In this document: in pieces, positions 17,988 to 26,744 of the stretch | Position numbering within the stretch: position 1 is the first letter of the stretch | Layout: each line of letters opens with the position of its first letter | DNA from: a bacterium 1xD8-48 | Lineage (GTDB): Bacteria > Bacillota > Clostridia > Lachnospirales > Lachnospiraceae | NCBI GenBank assembly: GCA_009917455.1 | Contig: QZDS01000006.1 | Coordinates: 124,001-188,000 of the forward strand | DNA length: 64,000 nt | Direction: 5' to 3' | Translations under genes and position numbers: made by a program | Notes under the pieces: model-generated | Told to the model about the DNA's origin: nothing | Databases searched by the model: none | What the model saw: only the letters and a program-made list of their open reading frames with translations

Positions 17988-19751
17988 ATGCTTAAAATAT
18001 TAAAATACATGAACCGGCGTGACTGGCTGTTTGTCTTATGCTCCCTTGTTTTTATCGTCTGCGGGGTAGGTCTGGACTTGCGGCTGCCGGATTACATGAG
18101 GGAGATTACCACTTTGGTACAGACACCCGGCAGTGAGATGGGCGAGGTTTTATCTGCGGGAGGTTCCATGCTGCTGTGTGCTTTAGGGAGCCTTGTGACA
18201 GCTTTTATTGTGGGCTTCTTTGTGGCGCAGATTGCGGCTGGGCTTGCCATGCGTCTGCGGGAGGCGGTTTATAATAAGACGATGGACTTTTCCATGGAGG
18301 AAATCGGGAAATTTTCCACGGCGAGCCTGATTACACGCACTACCAACGATATTCAGCAGATTCAGATGTTTGTGGCATTAGGGCTGCAGGCAATGATTAA
18401 GGCACCGATTCTGGCGGTATGGGCAATCTTAAAGATTGCCGGGAAAAGCTGGCAGTGGACAGCCATCACGGGAGGCGCGGTTGCAATCCTTACGGTAATG
18501 CTTGGCACAGTAATCGCCCTGGTGCTGCCTAAATTTAAGAATATGCAGAAACTTACGGATAACCTGAACCGTGTGGCGAGGGAAAACCTGACAGGTATCC
18601 GTGTGGTACGGGCCTATAATGCGGAAGGGTATCAGGAGAATAAATTTGAGGGCGCAAATGAGGAATTGACAAGGACGAATCTGTTTACCAGCAGAACCAT
18701 GTCCATATTGTTTCCGGGCATGACCTTGATTATGTCGGGATTGACCCTTGCTATTTATTGGGTGGGCGTGTATATCGTCAACGATGCTGAACTTACGGAT
18801 CGGCTCGGTATTTTTTCAGATATGGTAGTGTTTTCCTCCTATGCCATGCAGATCATTATGGCGTTTATGATGCTTGTTATGACCTTTATCGTGTTGCCGA
18901 GGGCTGTTGTGTCGGCGAAACGTATCAATGAAGTGCTGGATACGGAGACGAAAATAAAAGACGGGACAATGCATGGCTCCGAATTGTTTGAACAGGGAGA
19001 AATAGAATTTAAGCATGTATTCTTCCAGTATCCGGATGCGGAGGAGGCCATCCTCACTGACATCAGTTTTACCGTCCATCGGGGAGAGACCGTGGCTTTC
19101 ATAGGCTCTACCGGAAGCGGGAAAAGTACCCTGATCAATCTGGTTCCACGGTTTTATGATGTGACCGATGGGGAAATCTGTATTGATGGGATCAATATTA
19201 AAAGGTATACGCAGGAGGCCCTTCACAGGAAATTGGGATATGTCTCACAGCAGGCCGTAATGTTCAGAGGCAGTGTGCTGTCAAATGTGACGTATGGAGA
19301 AAATGGGCGACAGAGCGTGGATGAAGAACTGCTTTGGAAATCCATAGAGATCGCACAGGCAGGGGACTTTGTCCAGGACATGGAAAACGGGTATCACACA
19401 GCGGTTGCACAGGGCGGGACAAACCTGTCCGGAGGACAGAAACAGAGGCTTGCCATAGCAAGGGCTATTTACCGCAGACCGGAAATCTATATTTTTGACG
19501 ATTCTTTTTCTGCGCTAGATTATAAGACAGACCGGATTCTCCGGAAAACATTGAAACAGGAAACAGGGACCGTCACAACGCTGATTGTGGCGCAGCGTAT
19601 CGGCACGATTATGGACGCTGATAAGATTATTGTGCTGGATGAAGGAAAAATTGTAGGGATTGGCAGGCATAAGGAGCTTTTGGCAGATTGCCCTGTCTAC
19701 CGTGAAATTGCGGAATCACAGCTATCGAAGGAGGAATTGGAAAGTGCCTGA
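17988..19751 (+). CDS. ABC exporter half, degenerate ATP site
   Basis: A 587-residue half-transporter: six transmembrane helices (about 1-310), then an ABC domain with Walker A GSTGSGKST, signature LSGGQKQRLAIA and Walker B ending IFDDSFSALD. The residue after Walker B Asp is Asp instead of the catalytic Glu, which is typical of the degenerate partner of heterodimeric exporters (BmrC/EfrA-like). The next gene starts inside its 3' end. The pair probably expels drugs, peptides or lipids. Confidence 0.9.
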   Translation: MLKILKYMNRRDWLFVLCSLVFIVCGVGLDLRLPDYMREITTLVQTPGSEMGEVLSAGGSMLLCALGSLVTAFIVGFFVAQIAAGLAMRLREAVYNKTMDFSMEEIGKFSTASLITRTTNDIQQIQMFVALGLQAMIKAPILAVWAILKIAGKSWQWTAITGGAVAILTVMLGTVIALVLPKFKNMQKLTDNLNRVARENLTGIRVVRAYNAEGYQENKFEGANEELTRTNLFTSRTMSILFPGMTLIMSGLTLAIYWVGVYIVNDAELTDRLGIFSDMVVFSSYAMQIIMAFMMLVMTFIVLPRAVVSAKRINEVLDTETKIKDGTMHGSELFEQGEIEFKHVFFQYPDAEEAILTDISFTVHRGETVAFIGSTGSGKSTLINLVPRFYDVTDGEICIDGINIKRYTQEALHRKLGYVSQQAVMFRGSVLSNVTYGENGRQSVDEELLWKSIEIAQAGDFVQDMENGYHTAVAQGGTNLSGGQKQRLAIARAIYRRPEIYIFDDSFSALDYKTDRILRKTLKQETGTVTTLIVAQRIGTIMDADKIIVLDEGKIVGIGRHKELLADCPVYREIAESQLSKEELESA

Positions 19752-21582
19752 ACAGAAAAATGAGATGCCAAAGGGCAATGGTTCCGGACGCAGTTTTGGG
19801 CCGGGAAACAGAAAAATGGGAGGCGGGGAAAAGGCAAAAGATTTCAGCGGTTCCCTGAAAAAACTGTTTGTCTATTGTGGCAGATACCTTCCGGCGATTG
19901 TTTTTGCTATGGTGCTTGCGGTCACTGGTTCCATACTGAATCTGATCGGTCCTGGGAAAGTGGCAGATATGACAAACCTTATGACCGAAGGGCTGATGAC
20001 AGGGATTGATGTGGAGGCAGTGGTGGAGATTGCCGTCCTGCTTGCGGCGCTGTATGGCTTGGGGTGGCTGTTCAGTCTGATTCAGGGTATGGTGATGGCG
20101 ACCGTAACGCAAAAAGTTTCAAAATCTTTGCGGACAGAAATTTCGCAGAAGATGAACCGTTTGCCACTAAAATATTTTGACGGAACCAGTACAGGAAATA
20201 TCCTCTCTCGTGTGACAAATGATGTAGACACCATCGGGCAGACACTGAACCAGAGTATCGGGACATTGGTAACGGCTTTGGCTATGTTTGTTGGTTCTTT
20301 GATTATGATGTTTTATACCAACTGGATTATGGCGGTTTCTGCTATCTTAGCTGCCTTTTCAGGATTTGGCCTGATGATGCTTATCATTTCCCGGTCGCAG
20401 AAATATTTTAAGCAGCAGCAACAGGAGCTTGGCATGCTGAACGGGCATATAGAGGAAACCTATTCCGGCCATAATGTGGTGAAGGCATATAACGGTGAGA
20501 AAGCGGCAAAAAAAGAATTTCACGAAATGAACCAGCGGTTATATAACTCAGCATGGAAAAGCCAGTTTATGTCCGGGCTAATGCAGCCGCTCATGGCTTT
20601 TGTGGGAAACCTTGGGTATGTGGTGGTCTGTGTGGTCGGTGCGGTTCTGACATTGAACGGCACGATTTCATTTAGTGTGATAGTTGCGTTTATGCTGTAT
20701 GTAAGGCTTTTTACGCAGCCTCTTTCGCAGCTTGCACAGGCTGCCACCAGTTTACAATCTGCGGCGGCAGCCAGTGAGCGTGTGTTTGAATTTTTAGGGG
20801 AGGAAGAACTGTCGGATGAGAGCGGGAAATCCGTTCATTTGGCAGAGGTGGATGGAAATGTGGAATTTGAACATATCCGTTTTGGGTATAACGAAAATAA
20901 AACAATTATCCATGACTTTTCAGCTTCTGTAAAAGCCGGCCAGAAAATTGCCATTGTAGGGCCTACCGGGGCGGGAAAGACCACGATGGTAAATCTCCTG
21001 ATGCGGTTTTATGAGGCACAGGGCGGGGAAATCAGGATTGACGGCACGCCGATTCAGTCACTTACCCGTGAGAATGTCCATAACTTGTTCTGTATGGTTC
21101 TGCAGGATACGTGGCTGTTCGAGGGGACAATCCGGGAGAATATCGTCTATTCTAAAGAGGGCGTTACGGATGAACAGATGGTGGCGGCCTGCAAAGCAGT
21201 GGGATTACACCATTTTATCAAAACACTTCCCAAAGGGTATGACACCGTATTGAATGACAATGCCAGTCTGTCCGCAGGCCAGAGGCAGCTTGTCACGATT
21301 GCGAGAGCCATGATAGAAAATGCGCCTATGCTGATTCTGGATGAGGCGACAAGTTCTGTGGATACCCGTACTGAAATACTGATCCAGAACGCAATGGATA
21401 AGCTGATGGCAGGGCGTACTTCTTTTGTGATTGCTCACCGCCTGTCTACGATTAAAAATGCGGACTTGATTCTGGTTATGAGGGACGGGGATATTGTGGA
21501 AAGCGGAAATCATTCGGAGCTGCTGGCAAAGGAAGGTTTTTATGCAGAACTTTACAACAGCCAGTTTGAAAGGGCATCGTGA
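19744..21582 (+). CDS. ABC exporter half, catalytic ATP site
   Basis: A 612-residue partner of the preceding exporter. The first ~55 residues are a hydrophilic Gly/Lys-rich extension, then six transmembrane helices, then an ABC domain with Walker A GPTGAGKTT, an altered signature LSAGQRQLVTIA and a complete Walker B LILDEATSS. The LSAGQ signature and consensus Glu complement the LSGGQ and degenerate Asp in the partner, the pattern known for heterodimeric exporters. I choose GTG 19744, which has AAGGAGG nine bases upstream and overlaps the previous stop by eight bases, rather than a longer internal start. Confidence 0.88.
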   Translation: MPEQKNEMPKGNGSGRSFGPGNRKMGGGEKAKDFSGSLKKLFVYCGRYLPAIVFAMVLAVTGSILNLIGPGKVADMTNLMTEGLMTGIDVEAVVEIAVLLAALYGLGWLFSLIQGMVMATVTQKVSKSLRTEISQKMNRLPLKYFDGTSTGNILSRVTNDVDTIGQTLNQSIGTLVTALAMFVGSLIMMFYTNWIMAVSAILAAFSGFGLMMLIISRSQKYFKQQQQELGMLNGHIEETYSGHNVVKAYNGEKAAKKEFHEMNQRLYNSAWKSQFMSGLMQPLMAFVGNLGYVVVCVVGAVLTLNGTISFSVIVAFMLYVRLFTQPLSQLAQAATSLQSAAAASERVFEFLGEEELSDESGKSVHLAEVDGNVEFEHIRFGYNENKTIIHDFSASVKAGQKIAIVGPTGAGKTTMVNLLMRFYEAQGGEIRIDGTPIQSLTRENVHNLFCMVLQDTWLFEGTIRENIVYSKEGVTDEQMVAACKAVGLHHFIKTLPKGYDTVLNDNASLSAGQRQLVTIARAMIENAPMLILDEATSSVDTRTEILIQNAMDKLMAGRTSFVIAHRLSTIKNADLILVMRDGDIVESGNHSELLAKEGFYAELYNSQFERAS

Positions 21583-21583
21583 T

Positions 21584-22288
21584 ATGGAGGAACAGATTTT
21601 ACAATTACAGCATTATATCAATGGCAGCCGCTATACGGTTGCCATTACCGGCGCAGGGATTTCAATGGCAGCCGGGATTATGGATTTTGCACATATGAAT
21701 TTTCCCTTAGTCCTGCAAATGAGTTCTTCGGCGGTACTGAAAAGTGCGCCGAACCATTATTACAATACGGCGAGGAAAGCGTTTTTAAATGCCATGTTTG
21801 AGAACGGGCCGAGTATTGCTCATAGAAAACTGGCGGAATATGAAAGGCGTGGTCTGCTGCAGGGTGTCATAACTACGAATATTGACTGCCTGCATACGCT
21901 GGCAGGCTCTAGGAATGTGGCAGAGATTCAGGGCAGCTTTGGGTTTAATAAGTGCTTGAAATGCGGGCAGGAGTACAATGATGTGCAGATATGGAATCAG
22001 GGAAAAGCTCCGCGCTGCGAAAAATGTGGAGGCGTGATTGGAGCCTTTCCGGTATATAAGCATATCGGACTGGTGGAGGATGAAGTGCGGAAAGCAAGGA
22101 GCTTTGCGGCACAGGCGGAGCTTGTTATCATTATCGGCGCACAGGGCAGCTATGGAGGGGTTTACTATCCTTATATCCGGTCTGGCGCAAAGATTGTGCA
22201 GATCAATCCGAAAGCTACACAGTTTGATGATGTGGCGGTATTGAATATTCGGAAAAGGGCGGATGAGGTTTTTAAATTATTTTTATAA
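21584..22288 (+). CDS. Sir2-family protein with His-to-Gln catalytic change
   Basis: A 234-residue sirtuin-fold protein. The NAD-binding TGAGIS motif (22-27), the TNID motif (98-101) and a four-Cys zinc site (CLKCG near 124, CEKCG further on) are clear. Where active deacetylases have ELHG, this protein has EIQG, so the general-base His is Gln 116; the PDFR loop is also changed (MDFAHM) and the usual GTSL region reads GAQGS. The same His-to-Gln change is known from class M sirtuins that ADP-ribosylate proteins, though this one lacks other class M features I would expect. The ATG lies one base after the exporter stop, so it is part of the ABC operon. Confidence 0.83.
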   Translation: MEEQILQLQHYINGSRYTVAITGAGISMAAGIMDFAHMNFPLVLQMSSSAVLKSAPNHYYNTARKAFLNAMFENGPSIAHRKLAEYERRGLLQGVITTNIDCLHTLAGSRNVAEIQGSFGFNKCLKCGQEYNDVQIWNQGKAPRCEKCGGVIGAFPVYKHIGLVEDEVRKARSFAAQAELVIIIGAQGSYGGVYYPYIRSGAKIVQINPKATQFDDVAVLNIRKRADEVFKLFL

Positions 22289-22354
22289 TTACACAAAATG
22301 ATTTTTAAATGGCACAGCAGATAACATGTGAGTAACCTTTTGAAAGGAAGATAC

Positions 22355-23053
22355 ATGGAAACATTGGCTTTGGTGAATGGATGGGAGAAGAAATTACTTG
22401 ATGATATTCGACAAGAATGTTTAAAATATGGGTTATTAGTTCGCTTTTTTGAAAATACGGCACAAATTATCCATAAACTTTCAGAAAGAAACTATATAAT
22501 GATAATTATTTTTTCTGATAAAAGTAGTTTTTTAGAAGATTTAGAATCAATTCGCAAATATACAGAAATTCCAGTATTGGTTATAAAAAAACAATATAAT
22601 GGGCTAGAGAAAATTGCATCAATTGATGCAGGAGCAGATGAATATATACAAATGCCTGAAACAATTTCAGAAATAATGGCTAGTTGTCATGCACTGATCC
22701 GCCGCTATACGGAACTGAACCAGACAAAGCAGCAGGCATCCAGCATTATTTCAAGGGGGAATCTGTTTATCAACATGGATTACCACGAGGTTATCATCAA
22801 TTCACAGGAAACGGAATTCCCCCGGTATGAGTTTAACCTGCTCTGCCTGCTTGCATCCAGTCCGGGGCGGGTATTTACAAATGAGCAGCTTTACCGTGAC
22901 GTATGGGGTGAAGATTACCTGCGGGATGCCGACAACGGGCTCCACTCCTGCCTGAACCGGATACGCAGGAAACTGGAGGATGCAGGCTGTACCTCCTGCC
23001 GGATTGAAAACATACGTGGCGTAGGCTACCGGTTTATTCAGGATACTATATAA
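22355..23053 (+). CDS. Atypical response regulator, degenerate receiver
   Basis: A 232-residue OmpR-layout protein. The C-terminal winged helix (about 135-232) is canonical (FPRYEFNLLCLLASSPGRVF, RGVGYRF). The N-terminal receiver-like part lacks the acidic pair (reads LVNGWE), the conserved Thr (IKKQ) and the Lys of the KP motif (QMPE), and its phosphoacceptor region reads IIIFSDKSS, so it is unlikely to be phosphorylated normally. The DNA also changes abruptly from AT-rich to GC-rich near 22690, at the domain boundary, suggesting a gene fusion by recombination. No kinase gene is adjacent. Start ATG 22355 follows GAAAGGAAG. Likely an element regulator. Confidence 0.83.
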   Translation: METLALVNGWEKKLLDDIRQECLKYGLLVRFFENTAQIIHKLSERNYIMIIIFSDKSSFLEDLESIRKYTEIPVLVIKKQYNGLEKIASIDAGADEYIQMPETISEIMASCHALIRRYTELNQTKQQASSIISRGNLFINMDYHEVIINSQETEFPRYEFNLLCLLASSPGRVFTNEQLYRDVWGEDYLRDADNGLHSCLNRIRRKLEDAGCTSCRIENIRGVGYRFIQDTI

Positions 23054-23062
23054 GACAAAAAT

Positions 23063-23093
23063 GGTATAACCCTTTCGGTTATGCCGTTTTTTT
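23063..23093 (+). terminator. Intrinsic terminator after response regulator
   Basis: A 9-bp stem GGTATAACC/GGTTATGCC with a 5-nt loop, followed by seven T, ten bases after the regulator stop. Confidence 0.8.
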
Positions 23094-23114
23094 GTCGCAA
23101 TTTGCGTTATCTGC

Positions 23115-23166
23115 TTATCTTTTGACAACCCGGCGATTATCTGTTGACAAAATCACCGTTTATAAT
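23115..23166 (+). promoter_or_regulatory. Direct-repeat promoter, probable regulator site
   Basis: TTATCTTTTGACAA (23115-23128) recurs as TTATCTGTTGACAA (23137-23150), 22 bp later, i.e. two helical turns of 11. The second TTGACA is followed after 11 nt by TATAAT (23161-23166). The spacing is too short for a normal -35/-10 pair but fits an OmpR-type activator site next to a -10 box. The neighbouring atypical regulator is the obvious candidate to bind it; the promoter would drive the sigma-like gene. Confidence 0.55.
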
Positions 23167-23287
23167 TCCTTTTATTACAAATAAGCAGGGAAATCAGCGA
23201 AAACTTTAGGAACTCATATTATTTCCCGTTGGTAAGGGGAATATATTGGGAAGTCCGGGGAAAGAAACAGAAACGAAACAGTTACAT

Positions 23288-23325
23288 AGAAGCGCCGCAG
23301 TCCTTACGGGGATTGCGGCGCTTCT
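23288..23325 (+). other. Leader hairpin, 12-bp perfect stem
   Basis: AGAAGCGCCGCA and TGCGGCGCTTCT form a perfect 12-bp stem with a 14-nt loop in the 350-nt leader between the direct-repeat promoter and the sigma-like gene. It lacks a T run, so it is not a simple terminator. A second, imperfect GC-rich hairpin with a T7 run follows at about 23382-23422. Together they could form an attenuator. Confidence 0.45.
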
Positions 23326-23520
23326 GCTATCGACAAAAAATCCCCTGCATATTTATGAAATACTAATAAAATACAAAAAGCATCCCGCCGTGCCTGGTAT
23401 CTTCCGGACGCGGCTTTTTTTATGTCTTTTTTTGCCGTGTGGTGTCGCTTTCCCACGGTGCCGTTCCCCACCCTCCGGGATTCTGGAACCTATTTATTTT
23501 CAGAATTTCGGAGGGAAACC

Positions 23521-23970
23521 ATGCAGGAAAAAGATTTTTATTTATACATAGATGGGCAGCCTGTACCGGTGAGCAGGGAAGTGTACCGGGAATATTACCG
23601 CGCCGAGGACAAGGAACGTTATTTTATGGGGAAGCTGAAAAAGGGGCGTACAAAAGTCAACCCGGAGACACAGGAGATACAGTATATCCCCAGCCGGGAA
23701 CTGTCCTATGAGCAGCTTGTGGAGCAGGACTGGCAGTTTGCCGCCGCAGGCGATTCCGTGGAGGACAGGGTGGCCAGGGCTGACATGCTGGAGAAATTGC
23801 AGGACGTATTGCAGAGCCTTTCTGCCGAGGAACTGGCCCTGCTGAACGAACTGTTCTATTTGGAAAAGACGGAGCGGGAAGTGGCAGGGCTGTATGCCGT
23901 CTCACAGAATACCATCCATTACCGGAAAAACAGGATTTTGGACAAGCTGAGAAAAATGATGGAAAAATAA
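23521..23970 (+). CDS. Sigma-70-like small transcription factor of the element
   Basis: A 149-residue protein whose C-terminal 60 residues form a sigma region 4-like helix-turn-helix (SAEELALLNELFYLEKTEREVA then SQNTIHYRKNRILDKLRKMM). The N-terminal half (YIDGQPVPVSREVYREYYRAE) matches a family of short sigma factor-like proteins typical of clostridial conjugative elements. GGAGGG precedes ATG 23521; a longer frame to 23422 reads through leader sequence. It probably controls element gene expression. Confidence 0.8.
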   Translation: MQEKDFYLYIDGQPVPVSREVYREYYRAEDKERYFMGKLKKGRTKVNPETQEIQYIPSRELSYEQLVEQDWQFAAAGDSVEDRVARADMLEKLQDVLQSLSAEELALLNELFYLEKTEREVAGLYAVSQNTIHYRKNRILDKLRKMMEK

Positions 23971-24736
23971 TCAAATTCTTTTCTATCAGGATGCGGTTTT
24001 AGTCCCTTACATTATGAGGGGGTTTTTGCTCCCTCTTACGGACATTGGAAAATAACAGGGCATTCCCCTGTTCATAACCAGTATTCAAGTTTTTCCTTCT
24101 GTGCGGGGCTGTAAAACAGCAAGCGGCCCAGGCACGGGCGCGATGACTGCCTGCGGGCGCGGGCGGGACAGGGGAGGGATGCAGTTTTCCCTTTCCTGCC
24201 TGCCAGCCCCGTCAAACAAGATGACTTCAAAGGCACGAGCGGCAACCCGGAGGGCCTGTGACCGGCGCGTGGCAGCGCCGGGACCGCCATGAGCCGCCAG
24301 TAAAGGAAAACCAGTTGTTCCCGTACCGCAGGGTGAAAGGGGGATACTGAGGGCATGGCCTGGGCAGCTTAGTCACCTGCCGCCACCTGCTGTCGGTATC
24401 ATGGCGCTTATGGAGCCGTAGGCGGCTTGGATATTCCCGTGCCGGGGGTGAGCAGTAGGGCAGTCCGGCTGCCTGACAATACGGCACAAGACAGGATTTT
24501 TTGATTTTTATGGGAACCGGCACCGGACAGGGAGGATATAACGTGTCTGTCCGGGCGGTTTTCCCTTTCCTATCTCCGGCAGGTGTGAAAAAGCATCTGC
24601 CGGATTTTTTACGGGATGTAAGACCTGACGCCGCAAGCCTTTTTCGCTGCGTTCTGATGAATGGGCGGCGTTTGCGGCGCAAGGTGTTCCATCCCGCTGG
24701 TAATCAGGGAAAAATATTATGAGGGAGGTGTGCCAT
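23971..24736 (+). other. Long non-coding stretch with GC-rich core
   Basis: I find no convincing gene in these 766 bases; the reading frames present are rich in Pro, Arg, Ser and Cys with no family likeness. The core at about 24070-24500 is markedly GC-rich with many short inverted repeats (for example CCGGCGCGTGGCAGCGCCGG), and a strong intrinsic terminator lies at 24576-24612. It could hold a structured RNA, a replication or transfer origin, or centromere-like sites for the downstream ParB-domain proteins. Confidence 0.35.
24576..24612 (+). terminator. Intrinsic terminator in non-coding stretch
   Basis: CCGGCAG/CTGCCGG stem (24576-24582 with 24597-24603) with a 14-nt loop, followed by ATTTTTTA. 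It would end a transcript coming from the GC-rich stretch before the ParB-domain gene. Confidence 0.75.
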
Positions 24737-25807
24737 ATGCAGGTTCCCATAGGGAAAATACAGATAAAAGAAGGCAGGAGAAGCCTGGATGCCGGCCATG
24801 TAAAAGAACTGGCTGACAGCATACGGGAACTGGGGCTTTTAAACCCCCTCACCATAGACCGGGATTATGTACTGATCGCAGGGCTTCACCGTCTGGAAGC
24901 GGTGAAAGCGCTTGGGTGGGAGGATGTGGAATGCACAGTCAGCAGCCTGGAAGGGCTGGCGGCGGAACTGGCAGAGATTGACGAGAACATTGTGCGCAGT
25001 GACATATCCACCCTGGAATATGGGGAGATACTCCTGCGCCGGAAAGAGATTTATGAAACGCTCCATCCGGAAACGAAGGAAGGGATTGCCCAGGCCATAT
25101 CCATGAACCGGACATTGGGGAACAACGTGAGCGACAAAATGTCGGTCACGTCAAAATCTTTTGTACAGGACACCGCGGAGAAGCTGGGCGTTGTTCCCCG
25201 CACCATAGAAAGGCAGATACAGACGGCTAAAAACCTGACGCCGGAAACAAAGGAAATTATAAAAAAATCAGACCAGAAAATTTCAAAGGAAGCGGCTTTG
25301 AAACTTTCCCGCCTGGGGCCGGAACAGCAGAAAGAGGCCGCTGCACTCCTGGCGGCAAAAGAAATCCGGACAGTGGATGAATATACCGCAAAGGTAAAAG
25401 GCGCACAGGAAGCTGAAATTCCGGCACAGAGTAATCTGCCTGACAGATTGCCAGAGCCGCAGTACATAGAACCCGTGGCAGATAAGCCGGTGGAAGCTGA
25501 GCCTCCAGCCCCTGCCGGCGATTGTCCCTTACAGACAGGACATGCCGCCAGTTTAAAGGATGTTGTGGCGGAACTGAAAGACCCGGATAAAGATTGCAGC
25601 GGCACCCCGGACAGCTTCCTGGCTGAATATGAGGCGTTTACCCGGAAATTCCATAAGGAGATCGGCTGGTACAACGACCCCTATTATGACACTGTATTTC
25701 CTTCTGTCAGCCCGGAGCAGCTTGCCAGCCTCCGGGAACTGACCGATTCCATCTGCCTGGCGGCTGAAGAATTATTCCATAAAGTAGAAAGGACAATGAA
25801 AAAATGA
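24737..25807 (+). CDS. ParB-domain protein (Spo0J/Noc-like N-terminus)
   Basis: A 356-residue DNA-binding protein. Residues 1-95 are a ParB/sulfiredoxin nuclease-like domain with the GLHRLEAVKALGW motif (family: G.hR..A...lG) and ENIVRSDISTLE; residues 120-190 look like a helix-turn-helix and KIS-type linker (EAALKLSRLGPEQQKEA); the tail is Pro-rich. Such proteins act in element maintenance or gene control. ATG 24737 follows GGGAGG; the next gene overlaps its stop by four bases (ATGA), so the two ParB-domain proteins are made together. Confidence 0.85.
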   Translation: MQVPIGKIQIKEGRRSLDAGHVKELADSIRELGLLNPLTIDRDYVLIAGLHRLEAVKALGWEDVECTVSSLEGLAAELAEIDENIVRSDISTLEYGEILLRRKEIYETLHPETKEGIAQAISMNRTLGNNVSDKMSVTSKSFVQDTAEKLGVVPRTIERQIQTAKNLTPETKEIIKKSDQKISKEAALKLSRLGPEQQKEAAALLAAKEIRTVDEYTAKVKGAQEAEIPAQSNLPDRLPEPQYIEPVADKPVEAEPPAPAGDCPLQTGHAASLKDVVAELKDPDKDCSGTPDSFLAEYEAFTRKFHKEIGWYNDPYYDTVFPSVSPEQLASLRELTDSICLAAEELFHKVERTMKK

Positions 25808-26661
25808 GCAGTTACAGAAAAAAACATAACCCCCAGAAACCAGTTAAGCCCAAACCGGCGGCACAGCCTGACCCGGAATACAGCAACCCTGGCGTTGAGC
25901 GTTCCATCCACACAGACCGCCTGACTTCCGGCCTGCCCTACCAGCGCCCCGTGAACCCTAAAGAGGTTGACCGCCTGATACGGGAATGGGATGAGCGCCT
26001 GCTTGACCCTGTTACGGTCAGTTTCCGTGATGGGAAGTTTTATGTGGTGGACGGCCAGCACCGTATCTCCGCCATGAGGAAAATGAACGGCGGCAGGGGG
26101 ATCATGGTAGACTGCAAGGTCTATAATGGCCTGACTTATGAGCAGGAAGCTGACCTTTGTTATAAGCTGGATAAGGCGAAAAAACGCCTGAGCCTGTCAC
26201 AGTCTACAAACGTGCTGGCGGAATCCGGTGCGGACGCAGAAATTACAGAAGTCAAACGGCTTGTTGAAAACTGCGGTTTTATATGGGCATTGGGAAAAAG
26301 CCATGGGAAAACCGGTGAGATCGTGTCTACCCGCGCACTGGTAAACGCATACCGGCTGTTGGGCGGGGCATCTTTCACCCGCATGTTACAGCTTCTGTGG
26401 GATACATGGAAAGGTGACCCGCGATCCCTGACCGCCGCCCTCCTGGCAGGCATGGCGCTTTTTGTAAAGACTTATGACACGGAACTGAATGACCGCACTT
26501 TTATCTCACGGCTTTCCCAGGCTGACCCGGACGAGATTAACCGCCGGGGGCGGGCAGACTTCTCCACAAGCAACAATGCGCTGCGTTTTGCCCGCGTCAT
26601 CCTGGAAAAATATAACGGGCAGCGCGGGGGCCGGAAACTCCCTTACCGTTTCCGTGGGTAA
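25804..26661 (+). CDS. ParB-like protein (DUF6551 type)
   Basis: A 285-residue protein with a ParB-like core (VNPKEVDRLIREWDERLLDPVTVS then VVDGQHRISAMRKM at about 75-90), followed by a helical region that has no ParB helix-turn-helix I can see. The arrangement matches DUF6551-type proteins found with conjugative elements. It is translationally coupled to the preceding ParB-domain gene. A role in element partition or transcription is likely but not shown. Confidence 0.75.
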   Translation: MSSYRKKHNPQKPVKPKPAAQPDPEYSNPGVERSIHTDRLTSGLPYQRPVNPKEVDRLIREWDERLLDPVTVSFRDGKFYVVDGQHRISAMRKMNGGRGIMVDCKVYNGLTYEQEADLCYKLDKAKKRLSLSQSTNVLAESGADAEITEVKRLVENCGFIWALGKSHGKTGEIVSTRALVNAYRLLGGASFTRMLQLLWDTWKGDPRSLTAALLAGMALFVKTYDTELNDRTFISRLSQADPDEINRRGRADFSTSNNALRFARVILEKYNGQRGGRKLPYRFRG

Positions 26662-26744
26662 GCCAGTAACAGGAAAGAAAATGTTTTGTGATAGGACAGC
26701 CATAACAGGAAATAAAATATAGAAAGGCGGCCAGGGGGCAGGAT

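Noticed and set aside
23246..23551. Plus-strand frame of 101 codons before the sigma-like gene
   Set aside because: It spans two hairpins and overlaps the better-supported sigma-like gene in another frame.
24227..24682. Minus-strand frame of 151 codons in the GC-rich stretch
   Set aside because: Composition is rich in Arg, Pro, Ser and Cys, there is no ribosome site or family likeness, and it crosses a strong terminator.
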